The translations under genes were made by a program, and so were the position numbers. Of a DNA stretch of 39,609 nucleotides, positions 1-7,056 are shown piece by piece (within the stretch, counting starts at the first letter, position 1; each line of letters begins with the position of its first letter). Location: NCBI GenBank assembly GCA_964575715.1, contig CAZNSG010000035.1:1-39609 (forward strand). Direction: 5' to 3'. The stretch is from PNAI01 sp964575715 (lineage in GTDB: Bacteria; Pseudomonadota; Alphaproteobacteria; Rhizobiales; Xanthobacteraceae). Below the pieces are notes generated by a model. It worked only from the letters and a program-made list of their open reading frames with translations. It was not told the DNA's origin and did not search any database.

Positions 1-123
1 ACCCCCGATCGTGAAAATCGGGAAAACTACCGCAAAAATCACCGACCCGCGTTCAAATCGACACCAAACAAAATCGCCGCTAACATCATGTATCGCAGGA
101 CTTATTCCCGCTACGCTGCTCGC

Positions 124-255
124 TTAACCGGACAGTAGTGAGCGGAGATACTTAATAAACGCTGCAATCCCAAGAAGCAGGAAAACGAGGAGGAAGAGCC
201 AAATCAGGCCCATTCCCCACATCATTCCGATCGGCATATCGCTCGTTTGCATCAT
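124..255 (-). CDS. Small single-pass membrane protein (43 aa)
   Basis: A 43-residue ORF begins at two adjacent ATG codons (255 or 252) and ends at TAA (124-126). A purine-rich GAGG lies about 10 nt upstream of the start. The N-terminus is Met-rich (MMQTSDMPIGMMWGMG), followed by one strongly hydrophobic segment at about residues 17-34 and a short basic tail (KYLRSLLSG). This matches the short Met-rich membrane proteins often found next to Spy/CpxP-like periplasmic proteins in Rhizobiales; that comparison is from memory. It lies 69 nt downstream of the chimeric Spy-like gene on the same strand, so co-transcription is likely. The function is unknown, and Met residues beside a membrane helix only hint at metal handling. 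Confidence 0.6.
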   Translation of the reverse strand: MMQTSDMPIGMMWGMGLIWLFLLVFLLLGIAAFIKYLRSLLSG

Positions 256-324
256 GCTCAAAAGCCTCGTTCGATCCGAGTTACCACTTCAGCAAGAAAA
301 CGTGGCAAGCGCGCCTTCGTTCTC

Positions 325-1035
325 TCAGCCACCATGCCGACGACTGCCGTGCGGCGTCTGGTTGCCTCTGTATCCGCGGAGCATGTCGTAGCGGGCAATC
401 TGCTCGGGCGTTAGCAGCGACTGCTGCGTCAAATGGGTGTCCAGATGAACAGCCCGAAGCTCGCCCTGAAGGATGGCAATCGCGTTGACCTGCGACCAAA
501 GCATCGCCGGGTCGATTCGGCCATTCGCGAATGCCCGATCGAGGTTGCGCTCGGCCTCGATGATCTTCCGGCCAATGGGTTGAGCCTTGCTACGCATGTC
601 TGCGTACAGAGATTCGGTTGCCGCACGCTGTGCATCGGATAATCCGAGCTGGTTGGCAAATTGCAGGACGTGGAATGGTCCCGGATAGGAGTTAAGTTCC
701 GCAGCCTTGGCCAAGCCCATGCCGCGTGCTTCCAGGAGGTCTCGGACTTCTTCGTCGGAAAGCGCCTTTATGGCGCGCTGTTCTTGGCCTGCGTAGGGCG
801 TAGTCGTTTGAGCCGCACCGCCTGTAGTCGATGCCGCAATGGCAACGAGCGACATGATCCGGCCGCCCCAGATAGCAGCGATGAGATCGTCCTTGGTGAG
901 GACGCGGTCGCGGTTCTTTACGAGGTAGGCAAGGAGGTCAAACACCTGAGGCTCAAGCGCAACCTGCTCGGAACCGCGCTTTAGCTCCCGCCGCTCAACA
1001 TCAAGGCTATGGCCTTCAAAGAGAAACGGCGGCAC
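325..1035 (-). CDS. Chimeric gene: truncated winged-helix N-terminus fused to Spy/CpxP-like protein
   Basis: The 236-residue product has two unrelated parts. Residues 1-60 are nearly identical to the start of the regulator at 3956-5527 (MPPFLFEGHSLDVE...IWGGRI). They stop before the recognition helix and wing, so no complete DNA-binding domain remains. From residue 61 (MSLVAIAASTTGGAAQ) the protein is a Spy/CpxP-like helical protein (ALSDEEVRDLLEARGMGLAKAAEL, LGLSDAQRAATESLYADMR, LTPEQIARYDMLRGYRG). The usual basic start of a signal peptide has been lost and only its hydrophobic and Ala-rich end survives. Family members are periplasmic chaperones or metal sensors; this one probably stays in the cytoplasm unless translation restarts at Met61. 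The junction coincides with the end of the 280-bp direct repeat, so the fusion arose by recombination. It may be a pseudogene or a Spy gene that captured a regulated promoter. Confidence 0.75.
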   Translation of the reverse strand: MPPFLFEGHSLDVERRELKRGSEQVALEPQVFDLLAYLVKNRDRVLTKDDLIAAIWGGRIMSLVAIAASTTGGAAQTTTPYAGQEQRAIKALSDEEVRDLLEARGMGLAKAAELNSYPGPFHVLQFANQLGLSDAQRAATESLYADMRSKAQPIGRKIIEAERNLDRAFANGRIDPAMLWSQVNAIAILQGELRAVHLDTHLTQQSLLTPEQIARYDMLRGYRGNQTPHGSRRHGG

Positions 1036-1134
1036 ATCGGGCCTCCTTCAAGGTCGGACCTGGAGCGGTTCTAGGGGAATAATCAAGCCGTTCTCGGGGA
1101 CAAATCAAGCGTCCCTCCAAGTCTTCCGGCCGCG
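856..1134. repeat. Long direct repeat, copy 1 (about 279 bp)
   Basis: This segment matches 5348-5626 at a constant offset of 4492 bp with four substitutions seen by eye (in GATGAGATCG, GTGAGGACG, CGCCGCTC and ACATCGG). It carries the first 60 codons of a winged-helix regulator, its start region and the divergent promoter. The identity ends in the microhomology TGTC/GACA at 851-854 on one side and in diverging sequence after 1134 on the other. The copy here drives the Spy-like fusion in one direction and the 1198-2291 genes in the other. Confidence 0.95.
1067..1110. promoter_or_regulatory. Tandem 22-bp direct repeat, probable winged-helix operator (copy 1)
   Basis: Two adjacent 22-bp units (1067-1088 and 1089-1110) share 18 of 22 positions; both contain GTTCT, GGGGA and AATCAAGC. 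The 22-bp period is two helical turns, the arrangement OmpR/PhoB-type winged-helix proteins usually bind. The site lies between the fusion gene start (1035) and the divergent gene at 1198. The identical element occurs at 5559-5602. The identity of the binding protein is inferred. Confidence 0.6.
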
Positions 1135-1197
1135 GTCTCGGCATCCTCCGCACATCTCGATCGCGATCCGCGTGATCGCAACGGACCGGAGGAGACC

Positions 1198-1449
1198 ATG
1201 ACCCAGACCCAAGCGACCGGCCAGGACATCCGCCGCCACCCCGACAGTTCCATCGACTTCGATTTCTATTGCACACGCACAACCGCGCTTCGCGGGGAAG
1301 CGAAGCGGGACGCCACCACACTGAGGGCCGCGTGCGCAGTCATTCTGACGATGGTCGGCGCGCTCGCCGTCTTCTTCTTCCTCGTCGCGGTGGCGCCCAT
1401 GCGTGCTCCTTCGGCAAAACCGTTGCCATCATCAAACCCAACAAGGTAA
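1198..1449 (+). CDS. Small membrane protein, hypothetical (83 aa)
   Basis: ATG 1198 follows a strong Shine-Dalgarno (GGAGGAG) 5 nt upstream. The protein has a polar N-terminus (MTQTQATGQDIRRHPDSSID), a short conserved-looking stretch (FDFYCTRTTALRGEAKRDA), one transmembrane helix at about residues 45-67 and a proline/serine-rich tail. It resembles small hypothetical proteins that accompany CadC-like regulators in Rhizobiales, but no function can be assigned. It is the first gene of the set running away from the duplicated regulatory region, and the methyltransferase begins 11 nt after its stop, so the two are probably one transcript. Confidence 0.6.
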   Translation: MTQTQATGQDIRRHPDSSIDFDFYCTRTTALRGEAKRDATTLRAACAVILTMVGALAVFFFLVAVAPMRAPSAKPLPSSNPTR

Positions 1450-1460
1450 GGAATAGAACA

Positions 1461-2291
1461 ATGAACGTTCACGCAGCCACTCCCACCACCATCGATTTCG
1501 CCGCGATCAAGGGCCGCCAGCAAGCCGCCTGGGGTTCAGGCGACTACGCCATCGTCGGCACCACGTTGCAGATCGTCGGCGAAATGCTCTGCGAGGCCGT
1601 CGATCTCCGCAGCAACCAGCGCGTCCTCGATGTCGCCGCCGGCAACGGCAATGCGACGCTCGCCGCGGCCCGCCGCTTCGCCGACGTCGTGTCGACGGAC
1701 TATGTCGGCTCGCTTCTAGAGCGCGGCCGCGAGCGTGCCAAAGCCGACCGCCTTCCGGTCACGTTCCAAGAAGCAGACGCGGAAGCTCTTCCCTTCGCGG
1801 ATGCCAGCTTCGATGTCGTGCTTTCAACCTTCGGCGTCATGTTCACACCAAATCAGCAGCAGGCCGCAAACGAACTCAGCCGCGTCTGCCGCCCGGGCGG
1901 AAAGATCGGAATGGCCAACTGGACGCCGGAGAGCTTCATCGGCCAGTTGTTCAAGACCATCGGCAAATACGTTCCTCCGGCGCCCGGCATGAAGTCGCCG
2001 GCGCTATGGGGCAGCAAGGCGCAACTCGACACCCTGTTCGATTCGAAGGCGACCGTCGCGGTGGAGAGCAAGAACTTTGTCTTCCGCTACAAGTCGCCCA
2101 AGCATTGGGTCGAGATTTTCAAAAATTATTACGGTCCGGTTGTGAAGGCGTTCGCGGCAATCGATCCGAAGGCGCGCGAGGCGCTTGAGGCTGATCTCTA
2201 CGCTCTCCTCGACAAATTCAACGTCGCCGAGGACGACACGCTGGTCATCCCCAGCGAATATCTCGAAGTGGTCATCACCAAAAGGAGCTGA
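1461..2291 (+). CDS. Class I SAM-dependent methyltransferase
   Basis: The 276-residue protein has a Rossmann-like methyltransferase fold. Motif I is VLDVAAGNGNATL (about residues 55-67), followed by an acidic residue at the end of strand 2 (VVSTDYV), the EADAEALPFADASFDVVLS motif and a post-motif ELSRVCRPGGKIGMANW. This is typical of the Methyltransf_11/UbiE group, which methylates small molecules; the substrate cannot be read from the sequence. The frame stays open upstream to 1269, but ATG 1461 gives the expected family N-terminus and does not cut into the preceding gene. A second, related methyltransferase follows at 2521 with an acyl-CoA dehydrogenase fragment between them. The gene is divergent from the duplicated regulator 5' end, so it is probably under the same control as the 5671 operon. 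Confidence 0.85.
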   Translation: MNVHAATPTTIDFAAIKGRQQAAWGSGDYAIVGTTLQIVGEMLCEAVDLRSNQRVLDVAAGNGNATLAAARRFADVVSTDYVGSLLERGRERAKADRLPVTFQEADAEALPFADASFDVVLSTFGVMFTPNQQQAANELSRVCRPGGKIGMANWTPESFIGQLFKTIGKYVPPAPGMKSPALWGSKAQLDTLFDSKATVAVESKNFVFRYKSPKHWVEIFKNYYGPVVKAFAAIDPKAREALEADLYALLDKFNVAEDDTLVIPSEYLEVVITKRS

Positions 2292-2307
2292 TCCCGAATG
2301 TATCGGG

Positions 2308-2511
2308 CGCGGCGGGCACGCCGCGTTCGCTATCATCGAAGGACACATCGTCCCGGAGGCTGCGGTCGCAGCGCGTCGCAAGGCCGGCGAATGGCTCCCG
2401 TTGTTTCACGTCATCGTGACGTTCGCCTTCCCGCTCGTTTATTCCATCTATGTCGGCGTGGCCGAGAGCGTGCGCGATATCGTGGTTGGGGGCCATCAAA
2501 ATGAACAGTAG
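2308..2511 (+). pseudogene. Acyl-CoA dehydrogenase fragment
   Basis: The frame starting near 2308 reads GRGGHAAFAIIEGHIVPEAA, then WLPLFHVIVTFAFPLVYSIY and VGVAESVRDIVV. The combination of a gate segment (GHIVPEAAV), a hydrophobic stretch and YVGVAE(S/A)xRD is characteristic of the start of the C-terminal helical domain of acyl-CoA dehydrogenases. Only about 68 codons remain. The N-terminal domain, most of the C-terminal domain and a clear start are missing, so this is a remnant. It sits between the two methyltransferases and stops 9 nt before the next start. The family call is from motif memory and could be overturned by a search. Confidence 0.55.
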
Positions 2512-2520
2512 GAGACAGCA

Positions 2521-3327
2521 ATGAATATCCAAGCCCAAATCACTCCGTCTACCGCACCCGTCCAAGGTCAATTGTGGGGAGCCGACGCGCTCAACTGGGC
2601 GACCTTGCAGGAACCGCTGCATACGCCCCTGTGGCAGGCCATGCTCCAATCAACTGGAGTCAAAGCCGGCGACCGGGTTCTAGATGCCGGCTGCGGTGCC
2701 GGTGGAGCGGCCGTGTTAGCAGCCCATCTTGGCGCAACGGTCTCGGGGATCGACGCGGCGCCGGCGCTGATTGAGCTTGCACGCAGATTAGTGCCAATCG
2801 CTGAATTCAAAGTCGGCGGCCTGGAGCAGTTGCCCTATTCGGATAGATCGTTCGACGTCGTATTAGCGGCAAACTCCGTGCAATACACGGCGGACGCTCG
2901 CGTGACGTTGCGTGAACTCGCCCGGGTCACGGTGCCGGGCGGCAAGATCGCCGTTGCGATTTGGGGCAAACCCGAAGATTGCGACATGAGCGTGATGTTC
3001 GCGGCCGTGCGCGCGGCTTTGCCAAAGCCGCCGACCAAGAGCGGGCCGGCCGAGCTTTTCGAGCCCGGTGCGCTGGATGCCGCTTTCTCCAAAGCGGGAC
3101 TCACCTCGATGTTGGATTGTGATGTTGACTGTCCATTCACTTACGAGAACGTCAACGCGTTTTGGCGCGCGCAACGCTCCGCCGGGGTGGTGCAGGCGGT
3201 GCTGCAATCCGTCGGTGAAGCCATTTTTCGAAAGGCCGTCATGGACGCCGTTGCACCTTACACGATGCGCAACGGCAGCATCCGGTTAAAGAACAAATTC
3301 CGATACGTGATCGCGACGGCGAAATAG
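2521..3327 (+). CDS. Class I SAM-dependent methyltransferase
   Basis: The 268-residue protein starts at ATG 2521 behind AGGAGA. It shows motif I VLDAGCGAGGAAVLAA (about residues 53-68), the acidic SAM-ribose ligand in VSGIDAAP, LEQLPYSDRSFDVVLAANSVQY, and VPGGKIAVAIWG. It belongs to the same Methyltransf_11 group as the 1461 gene but with limited identity, so it is an old paralogue rather than a local tandem copy. The C-terminal third (ENVNAFWRAQRSAGVVQAV) probably forms the substrate lid. No TM segment or signal is visible. It appears to be co-transcribed with the upstream genes. The substrate is unknown. Confidence 0.85.
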   Translation: MNIQAQITPSTAPVQGQLWGADALNWATLQEPLHTPLWQAMLQSTGVKAGDRVLDAGCGAGGAAVLAAHLGATVSGIDAAPALIELARRLVPIAEFKVGGLEQLPYSDRSFDVVLAANSVQYTADARVTLRELARVTVPGGKIAVAIWGKPEDCDMSVMFAAVRAALPKPPTKSGPAELFEPGALDAAFSKAGLTSMLDCDVDCPFTYENVNAFWRAQRSAGVVQAVLQSVGEAIFRKAVMDAVAPYTMRNGSIRLKNKFRYVIATAK

Positions 3328-3423
3328 CTGTGACGGACATTGCGTGGCCGGCGGCGGTGATGCACCAGTTTTCTCGCAGCCAGCCCATTTGTGACGCGAC
3401 AATAAAATAGGAGACATCGTGCG

Positions 3424-3663
3424 ATGACAAGTCAAAAGCCAATTGTGTGGATTCAATTGACGCAGCAAAAATTGTTTGCCGATCTGGCCGCATGTCTGTC
3501 TAAATTTATGCTTGGTTTGTGGAATCGCTGGCTGGCGGAGTGCGCACGGCATACAACCAGGCGAATCCTAGCGCGCCTCGACGATCGAACACTTAAAGAC
3601 ATCGGACTGCACCGAAGCGAAATCAGCTCTGTAGTCAATACGCGGAGAATTAATCGCATTTGA
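3424..3663 (+). CDS. DUF1127 (YjiS-like) protein
   Basis: The 79-residue protein ends with the hallmark DUF1127 sequence: LWNRWLAECARHTTRRILARL, then DDRTLKDIGLHRSEI. This Arg-rich, helical domain is found in many small alphaproteobacterial proteins; some act in RNA or phosphate-related regulation, but no specific role can be assigned here. The domain occupies residues 31-70 behind a variable N-terminus. The gene lies 96 nt after the second methyltransferase. The following 292 nt to the next gene (3664-3955) contain no convincing gene. Confidence 0.85.
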   Translation: MTSQKPIVWIQLTQQKLFADLAACLSKFMLGLWNRWLAECARHTTRRILARLDDRTLKDIGLHRSEISSVVNTRRINRI

Positions 3664-3955
3664 TACGCGCGCCGACGTATTGTCCCTGAGTTCAATTCAG
3701 CAGCGACGCCGGGAGACTTCGTATGAATTTGCAGAAGGTCTTTTCGGACACTCCTTGTCTTTGGTGCCCCTTCCCAGCTTCGCTTGCTGATGGGGCAGGA
3801 GCACGGCCGGACCATCCCATTAGGAGACAATCACGAAACCACTGATCGCATCAGAGAGCTGACGCCAGAAGTGCTTTGAGTTCTCGAATTCGTTTCTCGT
3901 CACGCCGATAGAAGGTCCATTTAATCTGTTATTTGGTCTCGCGATCGGCGGCGCT

Positions 3956-5527
3956 CTAGCCCTCAGGTACACCCGCTTGGCGAAGACCCTCAATGTAGAG
4001 AGCGATCTGGCTTGGATTCTTCACATAGAAAAGGCGCCTTTGGGCAAGTTTGCAGGTGAAGCCCGGATTGATCTTCCGAAGCTCGGTGAGGGCCACCTCC
4101 GACTCATCCGCGCGTTGCAAATGCCCCAATGCAGCGACCCGGTGTGAAAAGCCCCAGTAATGGCAATTTGGAACACGAGTAGCCTTGCGTGCCCAATCTT
4201 CCGCCAACTCAAACTCGCGCGCAAACAAATGTGCGAGCGCTCTATATGAATAAAATGCCCAGCGCAGCGGATCGTGAGGACTGAGGTCGATCGCCCGTTG
4301 GAAATAAGGAATGGCTTCGCTGACGCGGCCTTCATAGGCGAGTGAGTCGCCAAGACCGCAATAAACTACGGCGAGATTCGGATTTAGTTTGGCGGCTATC
4401 TCCAGCTCGTCGAGCGCCTCGCTGTAGGACTTACGCGCGAGCAGAGCCCGTCCATACATGAAGCGAATCAATGCGTCGCGGTCATCGAGCTCCGCCCCCT
4501 TCTTCGCGATCGTCACTGCTTCGTCGAGCAACACATCATCGGGCTCAGCATCGAAATAGACCATGCTGAGAACGATCGAATACGAGAGAAATCCAAACGC
4601 CTCAGCCAAGAATGGGTCGAGATCGATGGCGCGACGGAACAGCCGTTGCGCTTCACGGTTATCGTCGACCGTCGATTTGTAAAAGTGTTTGGTGCCAAGG
4701 CGAAAAAAATCCCACGCATCGAATGTCTGCGGAGACTTTCTATCCACGCGAGCTCGTTCCGCGTTCCCGACTTCGGGCTCAAGCCGGGCAGCGATGGTGG
4801 CTGTGATCTCGTCCTGAACTTCGAATATTTCCTGAAGTTCACGGTCGTATTGTTCCGCCCAGATGTGTTGTCCGCCTTCTGTCTCCACGAGCTGTACCGT
4901 GATGCGGACACGCGGCCCAATCCGGCGAGCACTGCCCTGGACAATGTAGTTTGCACCGAGGTCAGGCCCGATCCGGAGCACGTCGCCGCTGTGCCCCTTG
5001 AGAGCAAATGTCGAGTTACGAGCGATCACAAGGAGAGAGCGGTGCTTGGAGAGCGCCGTAATGATGTCTTCGGTGATGCCGTCCGAAAAGTATTCCTGCT
5101 CCGGATCGCCACTGAGATTGACAAAGGGAAGGACCGCGATGCACGGCTTGCCGCGAGTCTCGGGGAGCGGGGCAGGCGCGTTCGGCGCGCTGTGCTCAGG
5201 TTGAAGCGGACCTGTTGCTTCCTGCACCTCACCGATAAAGCGGATGCCTTTGCGCGCATAGGTGCGGATAAAGCGCTGCTCCTTGCCGGTGTCGCCCACC
5301 GCCTTGCGCGCGGAATTGATGCGACTCGTAAGCGTCGATTCGGACACGATCCGGCCGCCCCAGATAGCAGCGATTAGATCGTCCTTGGTGAGAACGCGGT
5401 CGCGGTTCTTTACGAGGTAGGCAAGGAGGTCAAACACCTGAGGCTCAAGCGCAACCTGCTCGGAACCGCGCTTTAGCTCCCGCTGCTCAACATCAAGGCT
5501 ATGGCCTTCAAAGAGAAACGGCGGCAC
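3956..5527 (-). CDS. Winged-helix (CadC/OmpR-type) regulator with TolB-like and TPR domains
   Basis: The 523-residue protein contains a Trans_reg_C winged helix at residues 1-100 (LEPQVFDLLAYLVKNRDRVL, IVSESTLTSRINSARKAVGD, YARKGIRFIG). A Pro-rich linker follows, then a TolB-N/adenylate-cyclase-associated-like domain at about 128-245 (CIAVLPFVNLSGDPEQEYFS, GITEDIITALSK, YIVQGSARRIGPRVRITVQL). Tetratricopeptide-like repeats fill about 270-500 (YSEALDELEIAAKLNPNLAV, SEAIPYFQRAIDLSPHDPLR). No transmembrane helix is evident, unlike CadC, so it is cytoplasmic. Proteins of this architecture are common in Bradyrhizobium; the ligands are mostly unknown. It is divergent from the 5671-10313 operon with a tandem operator-like repeat between them, so it probably controls that operon. 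Its first 60 codons are duplicated at 856-1035. Confidence 0.88.
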   Translation of the reverse strand: MPPFLFEGHSLDVEQRELKRGSEQVALEPQVFDLLAYLVKNRDRVLTKDDLIAAIWGGRIVSESTLTSRINSARKAVGDTGKEQRFIRTYARKGIRFIGEVQEATGPLQPEHSAPNAPAPLPETRGKPCIAVLPFVNLSGDPEQEYFSDGITEDIITALSKHRSLLVIARNSTFALKGHSGDVLRIGPDLGANYIVQGSARRIGPRVRITVQLVETEGGQHIWAEQYDRELQEIFEVQDEITATIAARLEPEVGNAERARVDRKSPQTFDAWDFFRLGTKHFYKSTVDDNREAQRLFRRAIDLDPFLAEAFGFLSYSIVLSMVYFDAEPDDVLLDEAVTIAKKGAELDDRDALIRFMYGRALLARKSYSEALDELEIAAKLNPNLAVVYCGLGDSLAYEGRVSEAIPYFQRAIDLSPHDPLRWAFYSYRALAHLFAREFELAEDWARKATRVPNCHYWGFSHRVAALGHLQRADESEVALTELRKINPGFTCKLAQRRLFYVKNPSQIALYIEGLRQAGVPEG

Positions 5528-5626
5528 GTCGGGCCTCCTTCAAGGTCGGACCTGGAGCGGTTCTAGGGGAATAATCAAGCCGTTCTCGGGGACAAATCAA
5601 GCGTCCCTCCAAGTCTTCCGGCCGCG
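5348..5626. repeat. Long direct repeat, copy 2 (about 279 bp)
   Basis: This is the partner of 856-1134, in the same orientation. Here the segment is the natural 5' end of an intact regulator, which makes this locus the likely donor. Outside the repeat the flanks are unrelated, except for weak similarity (a shared CGGCA) just past 5626. Confidence 0.95.
5559..5602. promoter_or_regulatory. Tandem 22-bp direct repeat, probable winged-helix operator (copy 2)
   Basis: Units 5559-5580 and 5581-5602 match at 18 of 22 positions and abut with no spacer. They lie 32 bp upstream of the regulator start (5527) and about 70 bp upstream of the divergent DUF302 gene (5671), a suitable place for autoregulation and for control of the operon. 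Confidence 0.6.
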
Positions 5627-5670
5627 ATTGCGGCACCTTCCTTCCAGTGTGACTTTAACAGGAGGAAACG

Positions 5671-6099
5671 ATGAAGGCTTCTGCAATTGGTTTCGCGCTT
5701 CTCATGCTTGCTCTCGTTCCCGCGGGAGCAGGGGAACCTAATGACATGTTTTGGGTCCGATCCACGCCGAAATCGCCGGAGCAAGTTGTTGCGGCTATCA
5801 AGGGTTACGTGGAAGGCAAGAAATGGCTCTACCTTGCGGAATTCAAAATCAAGGGTGGCCAGGTGACGGCGGTCAAAATCTGCTATCCGCCGATCAGCAA
5901 CGACATCTTCGCCGCAGGGATGCATGTCGCAGCCATGATGCCATGTGGCCACATCGCCGTTTACAATGAGAGTGGAACCAAAATCTCCATGCTGCATCCC
6001 AAGTTCGCGACGGTTATCTATCCCGACAAGAACTTGGAAAAGGCCATGCGCGAGGTAACGCCACTGTTCGAGGCGATGCTGGCGGAAGTATCCAAATAG
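5671..6099 (+). CDS. Secreted DUF302 domain protein
   Basis: The 142-residue protein starts at ATG 5671 with an excellent AGGAGG 6 nt upstream. Residues 1-21 (MKASAIGFALLMLALVPAGA) form a Sec signal peptide with cleavage near AGA/GEP. The mature part has DUF302 features: an FKIKGGQVTAVKICYPPIS segment, MPCGHIAVYNESGTKISMLHP, and a C-terminal helix (LEKAMREVTPLFEAMLAEVS). DUF302 proteins are small alpha/beta proteins of unknown function, often linked to sulfur, metal or redox genes. Two cysteines (in KICYPP and MPCGH) remain in the mature protein. As first gene of the operon it suggests a periplasmic binding or sensing step for the compound handled downstream. Confidence 0.8.
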   Translation: MKASAIGFALLMLALVPAGAGEPNDMFWVRSTPKSPEQVVAAIKGYVEGKKWLYLAEFKIKGGQVTAVKICYPPISNDIFAAGMHVAAMMPCGHIAVYNESGTKISMLHPKFATVIYPDKNLEKAMREVTPLFEAMLAEVSK

Positions 6100-6189
6100 C
6101 TCAAGCAGTTGCGCGGCGATCTCTGCGGGTACGCTGAATTGCGCCCAGGAGCAATTAACACCCTTGTAGGTGAAACAAAGGACTCAATC

Positions 6190-6966
6190 ATGACCGCGTC
6201 GATCAACTTCGATCCCAAGGAACTCGAAGGAAAAGTAAAGGCGATGTATCGCAGCGTCGCTGAAAACCCGCATGGCGAATTCCACTTCGAGATGGGCCGC
6301 GCGCTCGCCGAACGTCTCGGCTACGCCGCAATCGACCTCGATCGCATTCCTGCCGAGGCGATCGATTCGTTTGCCGGCGTGGGCTACTACTTTCACCTCG
6401 CCGATCTCAAAGAGGGCGAGACTGTGGTCGATCTTGGCAGCGGGTCGGGAATGGACAGTTTCATCGCCACGTTGAAGGTGGGTGCGCGTGGCAAAGTCTT
6501 CGGTATCGACATGACCGACGAGCAGCGCGCGAAAGCCGAACGGCTGCGCGTTCGCGACGGCTTCATGACTGTGAAGTATCTGAAAGGCTACATCGAGGAA
6601 GTGCCGCTACCCGACAGCACCGCCGATGCCGTCATAAGCAACGGCGTGATCAACCTGGCCACGGACAAGACAAAGGTGTTCCGTGAAGTGGCTCGCCTGT
6701 TGAAGCCCGGCGGACGATTAGCGCTCTCCGATATTGTTACGGAAGTGCAGCTACCGGAAACTATCGTCTGCAATTCCACGTTATGGGCTGCGTGCATAGG
6801 TGGCGCGGCGCAGCGCGGCAACTATCGCGCCCAGATCGAAGCGGCCGGCCTGCGGATCGTCAGGGAGGAGGACAATCCTCAGTACCAATTCATCTCCGAG
6901 AACGCGCAAAGCGCGAGCAGGAAGTTCGGCATCAAGAGCGTTTCGCTGCTCGCGAGAAAAGCCTGA
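6190..6966 (+). CDS. ArsM-like SAM methyltransferase
   Basis: The 258-residue protein has SAM motif I VVDLGSGSGMDSFIATL, strand-2 acid in VFGIDMTDEQ, YIEEVPLPDSTADAVISNGV and LLKPGGRLALSDIV. The layout (FHFEMGRALAERLGY, then SFAGVGYYFHLADLKEGETV, then the motif I block, then LWAACIGGAA) is that of the arsenite methyltransferase group. Only the Cys in LWAACIGGAA matches an arsenic-binding position. The positions expected for the motif-I and C-terminal cysteines look like Ser (GMDSF; SASRKFG), so As(III) methylation is doubtful and a thiol, selenium or other small acceptor is more likely. ATG 6190 was chosen over the open frame from 6109 because it fits the family N-terminus. It lies 90 nt after the DUF302 gene. 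Confidence 0.8.
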   Translation: MTASINFDPKELEGKVKAMYRSVAENPHGEFHFEMGRALAERLGYAAIDLDRIPAEAIDSFAGVGYYFHLADLKEGETVVDLGSGSGMDSFIATLKVGARGKVFGIDMTDEQRAKAERLRVRDGFMTVKYLKGYIEEVPLPDSTADAVISNGVINLATDKTKVFREVARLLKPGGRLALSDIVTEVQLPETIVCNSTLWAACIGGAAQRGNYRAQIEAAGLRIVREEDNPQYQFISENAQSASRKFGIKSVSLLARKA

Positions 6967-7056
6967 TAGGCTTAGCGCCTATCTGCTAGTTGCAGCGAGC
7001 AAGCTGGAACAAGTGATTAACAGGAAGCGTCGCTGGACTCGAAATGAGGCCTCCCC

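Noticed and set aside
4..22. Hairpin CCCGAT...ATCGGG at the left edge
   Set aside because: No T-run on either strand and no gene end next to it in the window.
1269..1460. Upstream extension of the first methyltransferase frame
   Set aside because: It overlaps the small membrane gene and has a basic, low-complexity composition; ATG 1461 fits the family.
3723..3845. Possible 40-codon plus-strand ORF with GGGAGA upstream
   Set aside because: Composition is not protein-like (many Pro, Cys and Arg) and no family or coupling supports it.
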